This document shows positions 9,088-17,728 of a DNA stretch of 64,000 nt, piece after piece. Positions within the stretch are counted from its first letter, which is position 1; each line of letters begins with the position of its first letter. This DNA is from CALLPQ01 sp964392325 (GTDB lineage: Bacteria > Pseudomonadota > Alphaproteobacteria > Caulobacterales > Parvularculaceae). A model generated the notes under the pieces. The model was not told the DNA's origin. It ran no database searches and saw only the letters and a program-made list of their open reading frames with translations. The position numbers and the translations under genes were made by a program. The DNA lies in the NCBI GenBank assembly GCA_964392325.1, contig CAYMPJ010000004.1:1-64000 (forward strand). The letters run 5' to 3'.

Positions 9088-9801
9088 TTACAAGCCCCCA
9101 GTCGCCAGATGGGTGTCATAGTCCCGGATGGCCCAAATCCACCCGCCGATAATCCATGCTGCGAGATAAATTGCTGCGATAATTGTTTCAGTGCTAATGG
9201 GCGCGGAGGAGAGCCCCGCCTCGACAGTTACCAGCATTGCATAGCTTGGAATCAATGTGAGGGCATTATTGATCGCATCAGGCGCGAGATTGAAATAGGC
9301 AGTGAGGGGTAGAGCCAGAATAAATGAAGCCATTAGCAGGTTTGCAAGAAACCCGTTAACGCTATCGGTCCGGCTTATAAGGGCAAATCCCAATAATACC
9401 GAAAACATATTTGATATAATTAGTGCACTGAAAATCACAGGTATATTTATTGCGCCCCGCCTGGCGAGGCTTGCGATCAGCATCCCGCAAAAGACCCCCA
9501 ATAATGTGAAGGTAATGATTTTAGATGCCACATAAATCCAGCCGGGCATAGGCGTGACACTCAAGGCGGATAAGGTTCCAGCTCCTTTTTCCATGAGAAC
9601 CAATGCGCCGACAAAAGCCAGCCCCATCACGGCGGAGTCCGAAAAAATCAGCAAAGCAGTAAATTTTGGTGGCAAGGGCGAGACAGGGATCATCCAAATA
9701 ACCAGAGCGATGACCGCAAGCATAAAAAAGGTTGCGGTATAGAAGTGACTGCGTATCTGTATGCGAATATCTTCTCCGATCATCGATATAAGCATCGCCA
9801 T
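9088..9801 (-). CDS. ABC-2 type transporter permease, first subunit
   Basis: About 237 residues with six predicted membrane helices; export permease of the same operon. The start is taken at the ATG whose A overlaps the TGA stop of the ATPase gene (TGATG), a usual coupling arrangement; an in-frame GTG lies 3 bases upstream. Pairing with the second permease probably forms the heterodimeric channel. The sequence is hydrophobic and diverges from well-known exporters, so the substrate is unknown. Confidence 0.82.
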   Translation of the reverse strand: MAMLISMIGEDIRIQIRSHFYTATFFMLAVIALVIWMIPVSPLPPKFTALLIFSDSAVMGLAFVGALVLMEKGAGTLSALSVTPMPGWIYVASKIITFTLLGVFCGMLIASLARRGAINIPVIFSALIISNMFSVLLGFALISRTDSVNGFLANLLMASFILALPLTAYFNLAPDAINNALTLIPSYAMLVTVEAGLSSAPISTETIIAAIYLAAWIIGGWIWAIRDYDTHLATGGL

Positions 9802-10703
9802 CACACATCCCCACCATCAAGGCTCATTCCGGTTACGATTTGGAACACCAGATCAAGACTAGCCTCTTGAGAATGGATAGACCGTACGTCTCCTGATTTC
9901 AGGAAAGCTGTGAACGCCTCATTTTCTCCAATGCCATCAACATCGAAATTCTCTATGCGACCATCGAGCATGATGATCTCGACTTTACGCTCCCCATAGG
10001 ATTCTTTGAGGTTTTGAGGCGTATCGAGCGCGGTGATTTGACCATTGGCGATAAAACCAACACGGTCACATAATTCGTCAGCATCATGCATATTATGCGT
10101 TGTGAGAATGATGGTTTTTCCTTCATCGCGAAAGGAGGAAATCACCTTTTTCAGAGAAGCGCTCGTTGTTGGATCAAGCCCGGTTGTTGGTTCGTCAAGA
10201 AACAGGATTTCAGGATCATGGAGAATGGCGCGGGCAAAGTTAAGCCGAACCTGCATGCCCTTCGAATAGCTATCAACGCGTTTGTCCGCCGCTTTGCCAA
10301 GTCCGACAATATCGAGCACGTCTTGGGGCGCGCGTGTTGGTGTTCGGTATAGCTTTGCAAAGAATTGAAGGTTTTCCCGCCCTGTGAGTCGCAAATAGTG
10401 ATTGGGTAACTCGAATCCTATCCCGACTTTCTCATATAGTTTTTGATCCCACTGGCGAATATCCCGGCCAAGAAAATCTACCTCGCCAATATCAAAGCGG
10501 CGAATTTGACGGGTCAAAATACGTTGTAATGTACTTTTACCGGCCCCGGACGGGCCCAGTAACCCGAAAATTTCTCCGCGTTTTACATCCAGACTTATCT
10601 GGTCAAGGGCGTGGGTTTGCGACCCAGGATAGGTGTATGACAAACCGCGCACCGCGAGTACAGCATCGGGCATTACACTGTGCACGTCATTTGGCGAGCT
10701 CAT
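9801..10703 (-). CDS. ABC transporter ATP-binding protein
   Basis: ATPase driving the two permeases encoded downstream. It has Walker A GLLGPSGAGKST, a signature-type motif YSKGMQVRLNFARAI, Walker B ILFLDEPTTGLDP and the switch histidine in LTTHNMHD. The signature begins YSKGM rather than LSGGQ, which is common in ABC-2 export ATPases. A C-terminal extension of about 70 residues follows. The start is placed at 10703 because AGGAGGG lies 3-4 bases before that ATG; a frame extension of 9 residues upstream (to 10730) lacks such a site. It is preceded by a palindrome at 10757-10777. Confidence 0.9.
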   Translation of the reverse strand: MSSPNDVHSVMPDAVLAVRGLSYTYPGSQTHALDQISLDVKRGEIFGLLGPSGAGKSTLQRILTRQIRRFDIGEVDFLGRDIRQWDQKLYEKVGIGFELPNHYLRLTGRENLQFFAKLYRTPTRAPQDVLDIVGLGKAADKRVDSYSKGMQVRLNFARAILHDPEILFLDEPTTGLDPTTSASLKKVISSFRDEGKTIILTTHNMHDADELCDRVGFIANGQITALDTPQNLKESYGERKVEIIMLDGRIENFDVDGIGENEAFTAFLKSGDVRSIHSQEASLDLVFQIVTGMSLDGGDV

Positions 10704-11051
10704 CTTCCCTCCTGCTTTGCTTGGTTTCAACCGGCGTTAAGCACTAAAGTCATTTCTTGAATTACATAGTAATTCAATTTGGGTGGTTGCCTATAAAAAA
10801 ACGACCCCCGTTACGAAAAGACGCTTGAAGCCTATTAGAGGCAGTGATCGGTCTATGACATAATCAGTTGTGAAGGATGAGGGAAGGGATGACTCAAGAT
10901 TTGATGTCAAAGTAGTGCGCGCGCTTTTTTTAGGGGCAGGCTTTGTGGCTCTTTTTGAGTGACCGGTTGAGCGGAAAACTGACAGTAAACTAAAGCAGTT
11001 TATGGGGCCATTTTGTATGAGCGATATTGGTGGAAATATTGATCGTCTGAA
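10704..11051. other. Non-coding region upstream of the ABC exporter
   Basis: No credible gene is seen. The region holds the palindrome at 10757-10777, an A-run followed by a C-run at about 10795-10808, and a GCGCGCGC tract followed by T7 at about 10919-10933. It ends at the hairpin of 11052-11082, which belongs to the VOC gene downstream on the minus strand. Confidence 0.5.
10757..10777. promoter_or_regulatory. Perfect 21-bp palindrome, candidate operator of the ABC exporter operon
   Basis: TTGAATTAC-ATA-GTAATTCAA: two 9-base arms, exact reverse complements, 3-base centre. It is 54 bases upstream of the ATPase start, within the probable promoter region. Size and symmetry match a dimeric TetR- or MarR-type repressor site. 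No TetR or MarR gene is adjacent, so the regulator is presumably encoded elsewhere. Confidence 0.55.
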
Positions 11052-11082
11052 TTGAACGCAGACCCTAAGGGTCTGCGTTCAA
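11052..11082 (-). terminator. Strong hairpin, terminator of the 11093-11455 gene
   Basis: TTGAACGCAGACCCT and AGGGTCTGCGTTCAA (52-66 and 68-82 of this kilobase) are exact complements around a single base; in RNA the top pairs would open to a tetraloop. It starts 10 bases beyond the stop of the VOC gene. The flanking T-content on the minus strand is only moderate, but position and stability support termination. Confidence 0.65.
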
Positions 11083-11092
11083 AATTTTAGAC

Positions 11093-11455
11093 TTAGCTAA
11101 AGTCAAAGAAACAGAGCTTATTTCCGTCTGGGTCTTTTACATATGCGCCATAGAAAACATTTTCGATGCGCGGGCCTGGTTTACCGTCACAGGTTGCACC
11201 CAGCGAAATCGCTTTATTGTAAAGAGCATCAGCGCCAGCGCGTGATCCACCAGGAAATGCGACCATAACGCCGTTACCTGGGTTTGGAGCTTCTTCATTA
11301 AACGGCGTACAGACAGCGATCTTGGGTTCAGCGATGTCTTTGCCAATCATGGCAAGGCGACCAACATCAACCAAAACTTCAGCATCAAATAGCTCGGTAT
11401 AAAATTTCTTTGCGGCGTCCAAATCTTTAACGCCGAGAGTTGTGTATCCAATCAT
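11093..11455 (-). CDS. VOC-family glyoxalase-like protein
   Basis: 120-residue single-domain VOC protein. It opens with IGYTTLGVKDLDAAKKFYTELF and closes with AYVKDPDGNKLCFFDF, the usual strand motifs of the fold. The metal-ligand positions are mostly non-acidic, as in many lactoylglutathione-lyase-like proteins of unknown activity. A Shine-Dalgarno site (AAAGGA) lies about 7 bases before the ATG and a strong hairpin follows the stop, so it appears to be a monocistronic unit. Confidence 0.82.
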   Translation of the reverse strand: MIGYTTLGVKDLDAAKKFYTELFDAEVLVDVGRLAMIGKDIAEPKIAVCTPFNEEAPNPGNGVMVAFPGGSRAGADALYNKAISLGATCDGKPGPRIENVFYGAYVKDPDGNKLCFFDFS

Positions 11456-11958
11456 AATTAAGTCCTTTCAGGGGGTTGTGGATAGTCTAAAAAAGTTATT
11501 GTGCGCAATTGCATCACCGATATGGCCAATCTCAACTTCCCATTCACATGCCATAGGAGAGTTTTTAAATGGCATGTTAGCGGGGCGGATCAAAACAGTT
11601 TTTGTAAAGTCAGCATTTGTATATCTAGTGGTAGGTAGATAGCGCAATTTCCATAAATTTCAAGCAAAAATATGCTTTAGGCCGGAAAACACGAAGAGTT
11701 GATATCGGGCCAAAGATAGGGGCCTAAAATTTCATCAGGGGGCCCAGCAGGGGGTTTTGTGCGTCTCAATCAATGACACTTAAATCAATTCATCCACTCG
11801 CCAATACGTTGTTTTGTAGGCGGATGATGCCGGAAACCCCGATTTTGTATTATCATGAACATGTGCGATAAAGAGAGGTATCAGGCGTTTAAATCATTGT
11901 TATTGTGTTGTGAGATGTCACTAGGTATGAGTGCTATCATCATAGGGTATACTTTTTT
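11456..11958. other. 503-bp intergenic region, no gene recognised
   Basis: Between a minus-strand VOC gene and the plus-strand FG-GAP gene. No open frame here has a ribosome site or protein-like composition. A weak inverted repeat GGGCC/GGCCC (about 11720-11744) and several G-runs are visible. It presumably holds both divergent promoters. Confidence 0.45.
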
Positions 11959-13581
11959 ATGCTAAAAATAAGAAACGGAAAGTACTTTTTATATAGTGCA
12001 ATATGTGCAGGGGTTTTTACCGTTGGTGGAATTATTTCGCTCGCTACCGGTGGTTTGGTCGGCCTCAGGCTCTGGCAAAAAGAGTGGACGAAGCAGGGCA
12101 ACACCGATCTTACTTATGAGCAGGTGCCGGTAGAATTCGAGCATTCTGCTGATCTTGTTAATTCGTTGCCGTTCCTCGCATCTGCTGCGATCGATATTGA
12201 TGGCGATGGTCGTGACGAGGTATTCCTTGGCGGCGGGAAAAATCAAGCTGACGCTGTCGTGGATTTTAACGGAAGTGCCTTTGTTGATATAACCTATCAG
12301 TTTAATTTCCATAAAGAACAAGATGACGCGACTATGGGCGCGGCATCGCTGGACCTTTTTAATGACGGTTACGCCGATCTTGTGGTTGCGCGAGAGAGCG
12401 GTATTTGGCTCCACAGTATTACCGCTGCTGGTGTGTCTAACAAGAAACTTCCCATTGTACTGGATGAATCCACGACGCCTCTCTCCATTGCTTTTGGTGA
12501 CGTAAATAATGACGGTGCCGCAGATATTTACGTTTCCGGCTATATTAAAATCAGTGCTGTTAAAGGGGAGACTATCTTCTCGGATGGTTATGGCGGGTAC
12601 AGTTATTTGTTGTTGAATAACGGTGATAATACGTGGCGTGACGCGACGAAGGAAGCCGGGCTATGGCGTCAGCATAATACTTTTACTGCTGTTTTTACAG
12701 ATCTCGATAATGATCGCGATAGTGATCTTGTTATTGCTCAGGATACCGGTCGTGTTGAAATGTATGAAAACACCGGCAGATTTCCAATGAGATTGATCGA
12801 CAATCCTACTGTTTATTCCTATCCAATGGGTGTTGCGGTTGGTGATTATGACAATGATTCCTATATGGACTTGTATTTTTCCAATGTCGGATACACGCTC
12901 CCGCCCGCTTTGTTGCGGGGGGACTTGCCCAAAGAGGCGGAATTCAACCCTGAATATATTCTGTTACACAATGAAGGAAATCTCGAATTCAGCGATGGTG
13001 CGCGTGAATTAAACGCTGCAAAATATGGTTTCGGGTGGGGTGTAGTTTTTGCGGATATGAATCTCGACGGTCATGAGGATCTTTTGGCGGCGCAAAATTA
13101 TGCCCGGTTTCCTGCAAATGACCTGTTGGAACATTATCCAGGTAAGCTTTTACAATTTTACCCGGACGAGAATATTTTTCAGCCCGTTGAAAAGAATGCG
13201 GGGGTGGAAAATCGCCATTTTGGCATCGCGCCCATCGTCTCCGATTTTAATAATGATGGCTCACCGGATTTATTTTGGGCTAATCTCAATGAAAAAGCGC
13301 TTGCATATATTTCTAGTGGAGAAGAGCGCAACTGGTTGAAGGTCACTCTTGCAAATACAACGCGATCGTTAAATGCGATTGTGACATTAACAACCGGAGA
13401 TGGCCGTCGGCTTACAAAGCAATTCATGACGAGCCAAGGGCTTGGGTCTGATCAAACACGAGAACTTATTTTTGGACTTGGTGATGAAACTTCGGTCAAA
13501 AATGTCGTGGTGGCATATCAGGATGGCGAGACGGTCCGGATATCGAATCCAGAAATTAGAACTGTAGTAAATGTAAATTAA
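11959..13581 (+). CDS. FG-GAP/VCBS repeat protein with C-terminal UnbV/ASPIC domain
   Basis: 540-residue exported or membrane-anchored protein. A hydrophobic segment (about residues 10-36) is followed by at least seven FG-GAP type calcium-binding loops: DIDGDGRDEV, DLFNDGYADL, DVNNDGAADI, DLDNDRDSDL, DYDNDSYMDL, DMNLDGHEDL and DFNNDGSPDL. These build a seven-bladed propeller. The last ~90 residues (from NWLKVTL) match the UnbV/ASPIC domain that usually ends CRTAC1-like proteins. Such proteins act outside the cytoplasm in adhesion or are of unknown role. The upstream ribosome site is poor. Two small membrane protein genes follow closely and may be co-transcribed. Confidence 0.85.
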   Translation: MLKIRNGKYFLYSAICAGVFTVGGIISLATGGLVGLRLWQKEWTKQGNTDLTYEQVPVEFEHSADLVNSLPFLASAAIDIDGDGRDEVFLGGGKNQADAVVDFNGSAFVDITYQFNFHKEQDDATMGAASLDLFNDGYADLVVARESGIWLHSITAAGVSNKKLPIVLDESTTPLSIAFGDVNNDGAADIYVSGYIKISAVKGETIFSDGYGGYSYLLLNNGDNTWRDATKEAGLWRQHNTFTAVFTDLDNDRDSDLVIAQDTGRVEMYENTGRFPMRLIDNPTVYSYPMGVAVGDYDNDSYMDLYFSNVGYTLPPALLRGDLPKEAEFNPEYILLHNEGNLEFSDGARELNAAKYGFGWGVVFADMNLDGHEDLLAAQNYARFPANDLLEHYPGKLLQFYPDENIFQPVEKNAGVENRHFGIAPIVSDFNNDGSPDLFWANLNEKALAYISSGEERNWLKVTLANTTRSLNAIVTLTTGDGRRLTKQFMTSQGLGSDQTRELIFGLGDETSVKNVVVAYQDGETVRISNPEIRTVVNVN

Positions 13582-13595
13582 CGATAGGATTTGAT

Positions 13596-14264
13596 ATGTC
13601 GACAAGCGAGCATGTGCGTGACAAATCTGCGATTTTGCTGACCGGTCTTGCCGGTTTGGCCGCAGCGATATTGGTTGGCGCTGGCGAGTTTATGCTGCAA
13701 TTTAATCCTCTTGGCGGATATGAGTCGCCAGATTATGCGTATTTTGGCCGTATACCGATAGATCGGTTGACGGCGGGACATTTTCTGGCGGTACTTTCTG
13801 CGCCTCTTTATGTCGCCGGATATTGGCATATTTTTAAAATGCTGGAGCCGGCAGGCAAAAAGCTATCCTGTCTTGTCTTCTTGCTCGGTGGCTATTCCTT
13901 TATCATCGGAACTGCGTGGATCAGCCAACGCATTTTCCTTGGTCTCACTGTCCATGAGATTAATGGCGGTGCTGACCTGTCGGGGTTATTGACGGCTTTT
14001 GCCGAGCGCAACGAGCCCTTTGTCAATGTGTTACGGGTGGCAATCCTCTTGATTTCCGCGATTTGGATATTCCTGATTGCTGGCGGTAAATCGCATTATC
14101 CTCGCTGGATGGCGATCTTTAGCCCGTTCTTGATACTCGCCTCGATATTTGCCCTCTACTTCGTTCATCCCTTGGTTGGATTATATATCTTGCCAATTGC
14201 GATGAACCTGACGCACGGCGTCGTCTTTTGTCTATCGCTACTTGTTGCAATGCGATTGAAATAA
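13596..14264 (+). CDS. Hypothetical multi-pass membrane protein (DUF6796-like)
   Basis: 222 residues with about six or seven predicted membrane helices; the first spans residues 10-30. Motifs that may help a search are GHFLAVLSAPLYVAGYWHIF near 69-88 and FVHPLVGLYILPIAMNLTHG near 189-208. No catalytic signature is recognised; the DUF name is a recollection and uncertain. The gene starts 14 bases after the FG-GAP gene and its TAA stop overlaps the next ATG by one base, so the three genes form one likely operon. Confidence 0.6.
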   Translation: MSTSEHVRDKSAILLTGLAGLAAAILVGAGEFMLQFNPLGGYESPDYAYFGRIPIDRLTAGHFLAVLSAPLYVAGYWHIFKMLEPAGKKLSCLVFLLGGYSFIIGTAWISQRIFLGLTVHEINGGADLSGLLTAFAERNEPFVNVLRVAILLISAIWIFLIAGGKSHYPRWMAIFSPFLILASIFALYFVHPLVGLYILPIAMNLTHGVVFCLSLLVAMRLK

Positions 14265-14653
14265 TGACGAACCTGCTCAGAATTGTTCTTGCTATCCTGG
14301 CGTTGATTGGCATCTTTAGCGGTGGGAGCTTGAGCCTTACTCATTTTCATACAGGGGATGCTTGTCCGGAATTAGGGCCTATTCCGGCGTGCTATCTTGT
14401 GTTTTTGGCCTATGTCGGCGTGTTTGTGAGCGCGTTACTGACGCAAAATTTAGCGCGCCGGGTTTTCCTTATAGGCTGGGTACCGATTTTTGGATTAGCC
14501 TTTATAGGGGCATTGCTCCATACATTTGTCGAGGAAACTTGTCCGGTGGATGGAAACGGTGTGCCCCAATGTTATTATTCGCTCGGGCTCTCGATTATAC
14601 TATTTATACTGGCCTGGTTGGCATTTTTTCGTAATCGTAAAGGCGCTGCTTAA
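14264..14653 (+). CDS. Small four-helix membrane protein with two repeated cysteine-pair motifs
   Basis: 129 residues, about four transmembrane segments. Two similar non-cytoplasmic loops carry paired cysteines: ACPELGPIPACYL and TCPVDGNGVPQCYYS, each Cys-Pro followed 8-9 residues later by Cys-Tyr. This internal repeat suggests two halves from a duplication, each with a disulfide or redox pair, loosely reminiscent of DsbB/VKOR layouts, though no family is recognised. ATG 14264 is chosen because it overlaps the stop of the previous gene (TAATG); an upstream frame extension has no ribosome site. Confidence 0.65.
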   Translation: MTNLLRIVLAILALIGIFSGGSLSLTHFHTGDACPELGPIPACYLVFLAYVGVFVSALLTQNLARRVFLIGWVPIFGLAFIGALLHTFVEETCPVDGNGVPQCYYSLGLSIILFILAWLAFFRNRKGAA

Positions 14654-14823
14654 TGGCAAAAGTGGTTGCTGAGTATGATAACATACCGACACTATATTAT
14701 GGGCGGCGTTAATATCTGTGACCCTGCTGTCGCGGTTGTGTTTGCCGCGAACCCGGAACTGAAACCTATTTGCTAATGCATGATATTGCTGCGTAGCGCT
14801 CAATACACTGGTGATTGTCTAGA

Positions 14824-16029
14824 ATGGAACTTGTCTTACTGATTATTTGTATCTTCACCATGGGCTTTTGTATGGTTGCGCGGGTTTTGTCCCGAACGGT
14901 ATTAACAGCGCCGATGGTTTTCATCGCTTTTGGCGTGATTTTGGCTCAAACCGGTTTGGTTGAGGAAGAGAGCGCCGAACATCTATTGCACCTTACAGCT
15001 GAGATTGCGCTCGTTATTCTTCTCTTTTTGGATGCATCTCAAATCGACCTGAAGGCGATCCGCAATGAGCATGTCTGGCCGACACGCATGCTGCTGATCG
15101 GGCTTCCATTATCGGTTATATTGGGAACCTTGGCGGCATGGCCATTTCTGGATGGTTGGCCTCTTGTAGCGGTTATTCTGATGGCCGCAATTCTAGCGCC
15201 TACCGATGCGGCGCTGGGGCAAGCTGTTGTGACAAATGAAGCAGTGCCCATCCGTGAACGTCGCTCGCTAACGATTGAAAGCGGCCTTAATGACGGAATG
15301 GCTTTGCCCATTATTTTATTGTTCGCAAGCTTAACGGTAGGCTATGCAGGCGAGGCCTCTGGTGAGGACCAGAATTGGCTCTTATTTGGTATAATGCAGA
15401 TTGTGCTTGGTCCAGCCGCAGGTATTTTTACCGGTCTGATTGGGGGGCGTTTACTGATCTGGTCGCAGAACAAAGGCTATACATCATCGACTTTTGAGGG
15501 TGTTGCGGCATTGGCCCTTGCAGGGGCCTCCTATCTGCTCGCAACAGAAATTGGCGGTAATGGTTTTATCGCGGCGTTTACCTCCGGCCTGGCCTTTGGC
15601 AATGTTATAAAAGACAAATGTGAGTTTATTTTCGAGTTTACCGAAAGCGAAGGTCAATTATTGACATGGGGCGCTTTCTTATTGGTCGGTATGGTGTTGG
15701 TGCCGGAAGCTATTTCTATGCTAACGCCCTCAATGCTCATCATTATATTTGTGAGTTTATTTATCGTGCGCCCCTTGGCAATTTGGATTTCATTGATCGG
15801 AACAGATGCTCCCCCGATAACCAGATTGTTTTTCGGATGGTTTGGTCCGCGCGGCCTTGCCACTGCGTTATTTGCATTGTTGGTTGTTGCTCAACTCGGT
15901 CATGAATTTGCAGAACCGATTACGGCAATTGCCATAAATGCAGTTTGGATCAGTGCATTATTGCATGGTTTGTCGGCTATCCCTGCAGCCAAAAGATATG
16001 CAAAGATGGTAGAAAAAAATCCCAACTAG
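14824..16029 (+). CDS. CPA1-type cation:proton antiporter
   Basis: About 401 residues with 11-13 membrane helices, of the NhaP-like cation/proton antiporter family, expected to exchange Na+ or K+ for H+. Motifs include APTDAALGQAVV near the middle of the fold, with the aspartate of the exchange site, ESGLNDGMALPI, and GPRGLATALFALLV in a late helix. There is no cytosolic C-terminal regulatory domain. ATG 14824 is taken; a TTG 9 bases upstream is an alternative, and neither has a strong ribosome site. It is followed by the double-Rieske genes, with no obvious functional link. Confidence 0.87.
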   Translation: MELVLLIICIFTMGFCMVARVLSRTVLTAPMVFIAFGVILAQTGLVEEESAEHLLHLTAEIALVILLFLDASQIDLKAIRNEHVWPTRMLLIGLPLSVILGTLAAWPFLDGWPLVAVILMAAILAPTDAALGQAVVTNEAVPIRERRSLTIESGLNDGMALPIILLFASLTVGYAGEASGEDQNWLLFGIMQIVLGPAAGIFTGLIGGRLLIWSQNKGYTSSTFEGVAALALAGASYLLATEIGGNGFIAAFTSGLAFGNVIKDKCEFIFEFTESEGQLLTWGAFLLVGMVLVPEAISMLTPSMLIIIFVSLFIVRPLAIWISLIGTDAPPITRLFFGWFGPRGLATALFALLVVAQLGHEFAEPITAIAINAVWISALLHGLSAIPAAKRYAKMVEKNPN

Positions 16030-16100
16030 CCGATGGGAAACTAGCGTACTATTATGCATTTGTTGTTTGAAAATTTAAATAGCCAAAAGGGCATGTTGGA

Positions 16101-17726
16101 ATGAAGAAACGAGTAATTGCAAAGTTCAAAAATCTGGAAGACAGAAAACCGGTTTATGCGCGTGTTAGCGATGTCGATCTCGTAATTGTTCGGTATGATA
16201 ATGATGTATCGGTTATGTATGGCCGATGCTTGCATCGTGGTGCATTGATGGCGGATGGCTTTGTTGATGGCAATGACAATTTAATTTGCGGCGTTCATAA
16301 CTGGGATTACCAGCTAAAAACAGGCGTCTCGTCTTATAACAATGAAGAAGCGCTCCCGAAATTTAACGCCTGGGTCAAAGGTGGTAATGTTGTCGTTGAT
16401 GAAGAGGAGATTTTGGCGTGGGAGAAAAGCAATCCTCAACCCTTTGATCGTGACGAATATCTGGGTTTATATGCAGATACTAGTCATGGCACTGTAGAAG
16501 AGCCTTATAATGATTTAATCCAAAAATACTCTAAAGACGGTCTTTCCAAAACTGGTCACCACGGAGAGGTGACGGCAATGGGTGTGCCGCGCTATCAGTT
16601 GCCAGACTGGGATGATATACAGCTTTTGACGGCGCAGCTTCATAAACCGCCTTTGCTTGATGAGGAAGCGGTTGCAACAGATGTTGTGATTGGGCCGAAT
16701 GCGCAAAAGCCAATGCGGTTAAAAATTCCTCTGTTCGTATCCGATATGAGTTTTGGTGCGCTTTCCGAACCTGCAAAAGTAGCGCTGGCCCGCGGGGCTG
16801 AGTTGGCCGGCACGGGGATTTGCTCAGGCGAGGGCGGCATGCTGCCAGAAGAGCAGGCCGAAAATTCACGCTACTTTTATGAACTGGCGTCGGGCCGGTT
16901 CGGGTTTAGTTGGGACAAGCTTGAAAGGGTGCAAGCCTTTCATTTTAAAGGCGGGCAGGGTGCCAAGACGGGTACAGGCGGTCATCTGCCGGGGGACAAG
17001 GTTAAAGGTAAAATTGCTAAAGTGCGCGGGCTCAATGAAGGCGAGGCGGCAATTTCTCCGCCACGTTTTCCCGAGTGGACTGAAGTTTCACAAATTAGAG
17101 AGTTCGCTGATGAAGTGCGCAGTCGCACAGGCGGCATCCCGATTGGTTATAAGCTCTCTGCACAGCATATTGAAAAAGATATTGATGCAGCCCTTGAGGT
17201 CGGTGTCGATTACATCATTCTGGATGGACGCGGCGGCGGCACTGGGGCTGCGCCCACAATTTTTCGGGATAATATTTCTGTACCGACTATTCCAGCGCTT
17301 GCGCGCGCCCGGGCTCATCTTAACCGGACCGCACCTTCGGTAACCTTGGTAATTACCGGCGGGCTGCGCAAACCGGTGGACTTTGTAAAAGCCTTGGCGC
17401 TGGGGGCAGATGCTATTGCTATTTCAAATTCTGCAATGCAGGCAATCGGATGTATCGCTATGCGGGCGTGCCATACCAATAATTGTCCGGTGGGAATTGC
17501 GACGCAAAAACCGCATCTGGTATCGCGTGTGATTGTTGAAAAATCTGCTCAACAGCTCGCAAACTTTTTTGATGCATCAGTTGAGTTAATGCAGGTGATG
17601 GCACGCGCTTGTGGTCATGATCATTTGTCGAAATTTACCATTGATGACCTCACCACTTGGCAAGAAAACATGACGAAACTCACCGGAATTTCTTATGGCG
17701 GTGTTTCGCAAAATTTAGGAGCATAA
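16101..17726 (+). CDS. Rieske-GltB fusion: FMN-binding glutamate-synthase-like protein
   Basis: 541 residues. Residues 1-100 form a Rieske [2Fe-2S] domain with RCLHRG (C43, H45) and CGVHNW (C63, H66). From about residue 165 the protein matches the central and FMN-binding domains of glutamate synthase large subunit: SDMSFGALSEPAKVALARGA, GQGAKTGTGGHLPG, ISPPRFPEW, DGRGGGTGAAP and a late cysteine cluster CIAMRACHTNNCPVGIATQ typical of the 3Fe-4S site. The glutaminase domain is absent, so it is not a standard GltB. It probably is an FMN oxidoreductase fed by the Rieske cluster. It is 2 bases from the next gene, also Rieske-fused. Confidence 0.85.
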   Translation: MKKRVIAKFKNLEDRKPVYARVSDVDLVIVRYDNDVSVMYGRCLHRGALMADGFVDGNDNLICGVHNWDYQLKTGVSSYNNEEALPKFNAWVKGGNVVVDEEEILAWEKSNPQPFDRDEYLGLYADTSHGTVEEPYNDLIQKYSKDGLSKTGHHGEVTAMGVPRYQLPDWDDIQLLTAQLHKPPLLDEEAVATDVVIGPNAQKPMRLKIPLFVSDMSFGALSEPAKVALARGAELAGTGICSGEGGMLPEEQAENSRYFYELASGRFGFSWDKLERVQAFHFKGGQGAKTGTGGHLPGDKVKGKIAKVRGLNEGEAAISPPRFPEWTEVSQIREFADEVRSRTGGIPIGYKLSAQHIEKDIDAALEVGVDYIILDGRGGGTGAAPTIFRDNISVPTIPALARARAHLNRTAPSVTLVITGGLRKPVDFVKALALGADAIAISNSAMQAIGCIAMRACHTNNCPVGIATQKPHLVSRVIVEKSAQQLANFFDASVELMQVMARACGHDHLSKFTIDDLTTWQENMTKLTGISYGGVSQNLGA

Positions 17727-17728
17727 AT

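Noticed and set aside
11442..11642. 66-codon plus-strand open frame upstream of the FG-GAP gene
   Set aside because: Starts inside the ribosome-site region of the opposite VOC gene and has no protein-like features.
16101..17726. Standard glutamate synthase large subunit
   Set aside because: The N-terminal glutaminase domain is missing and replaced by a Rieske domain; no gltD follows.
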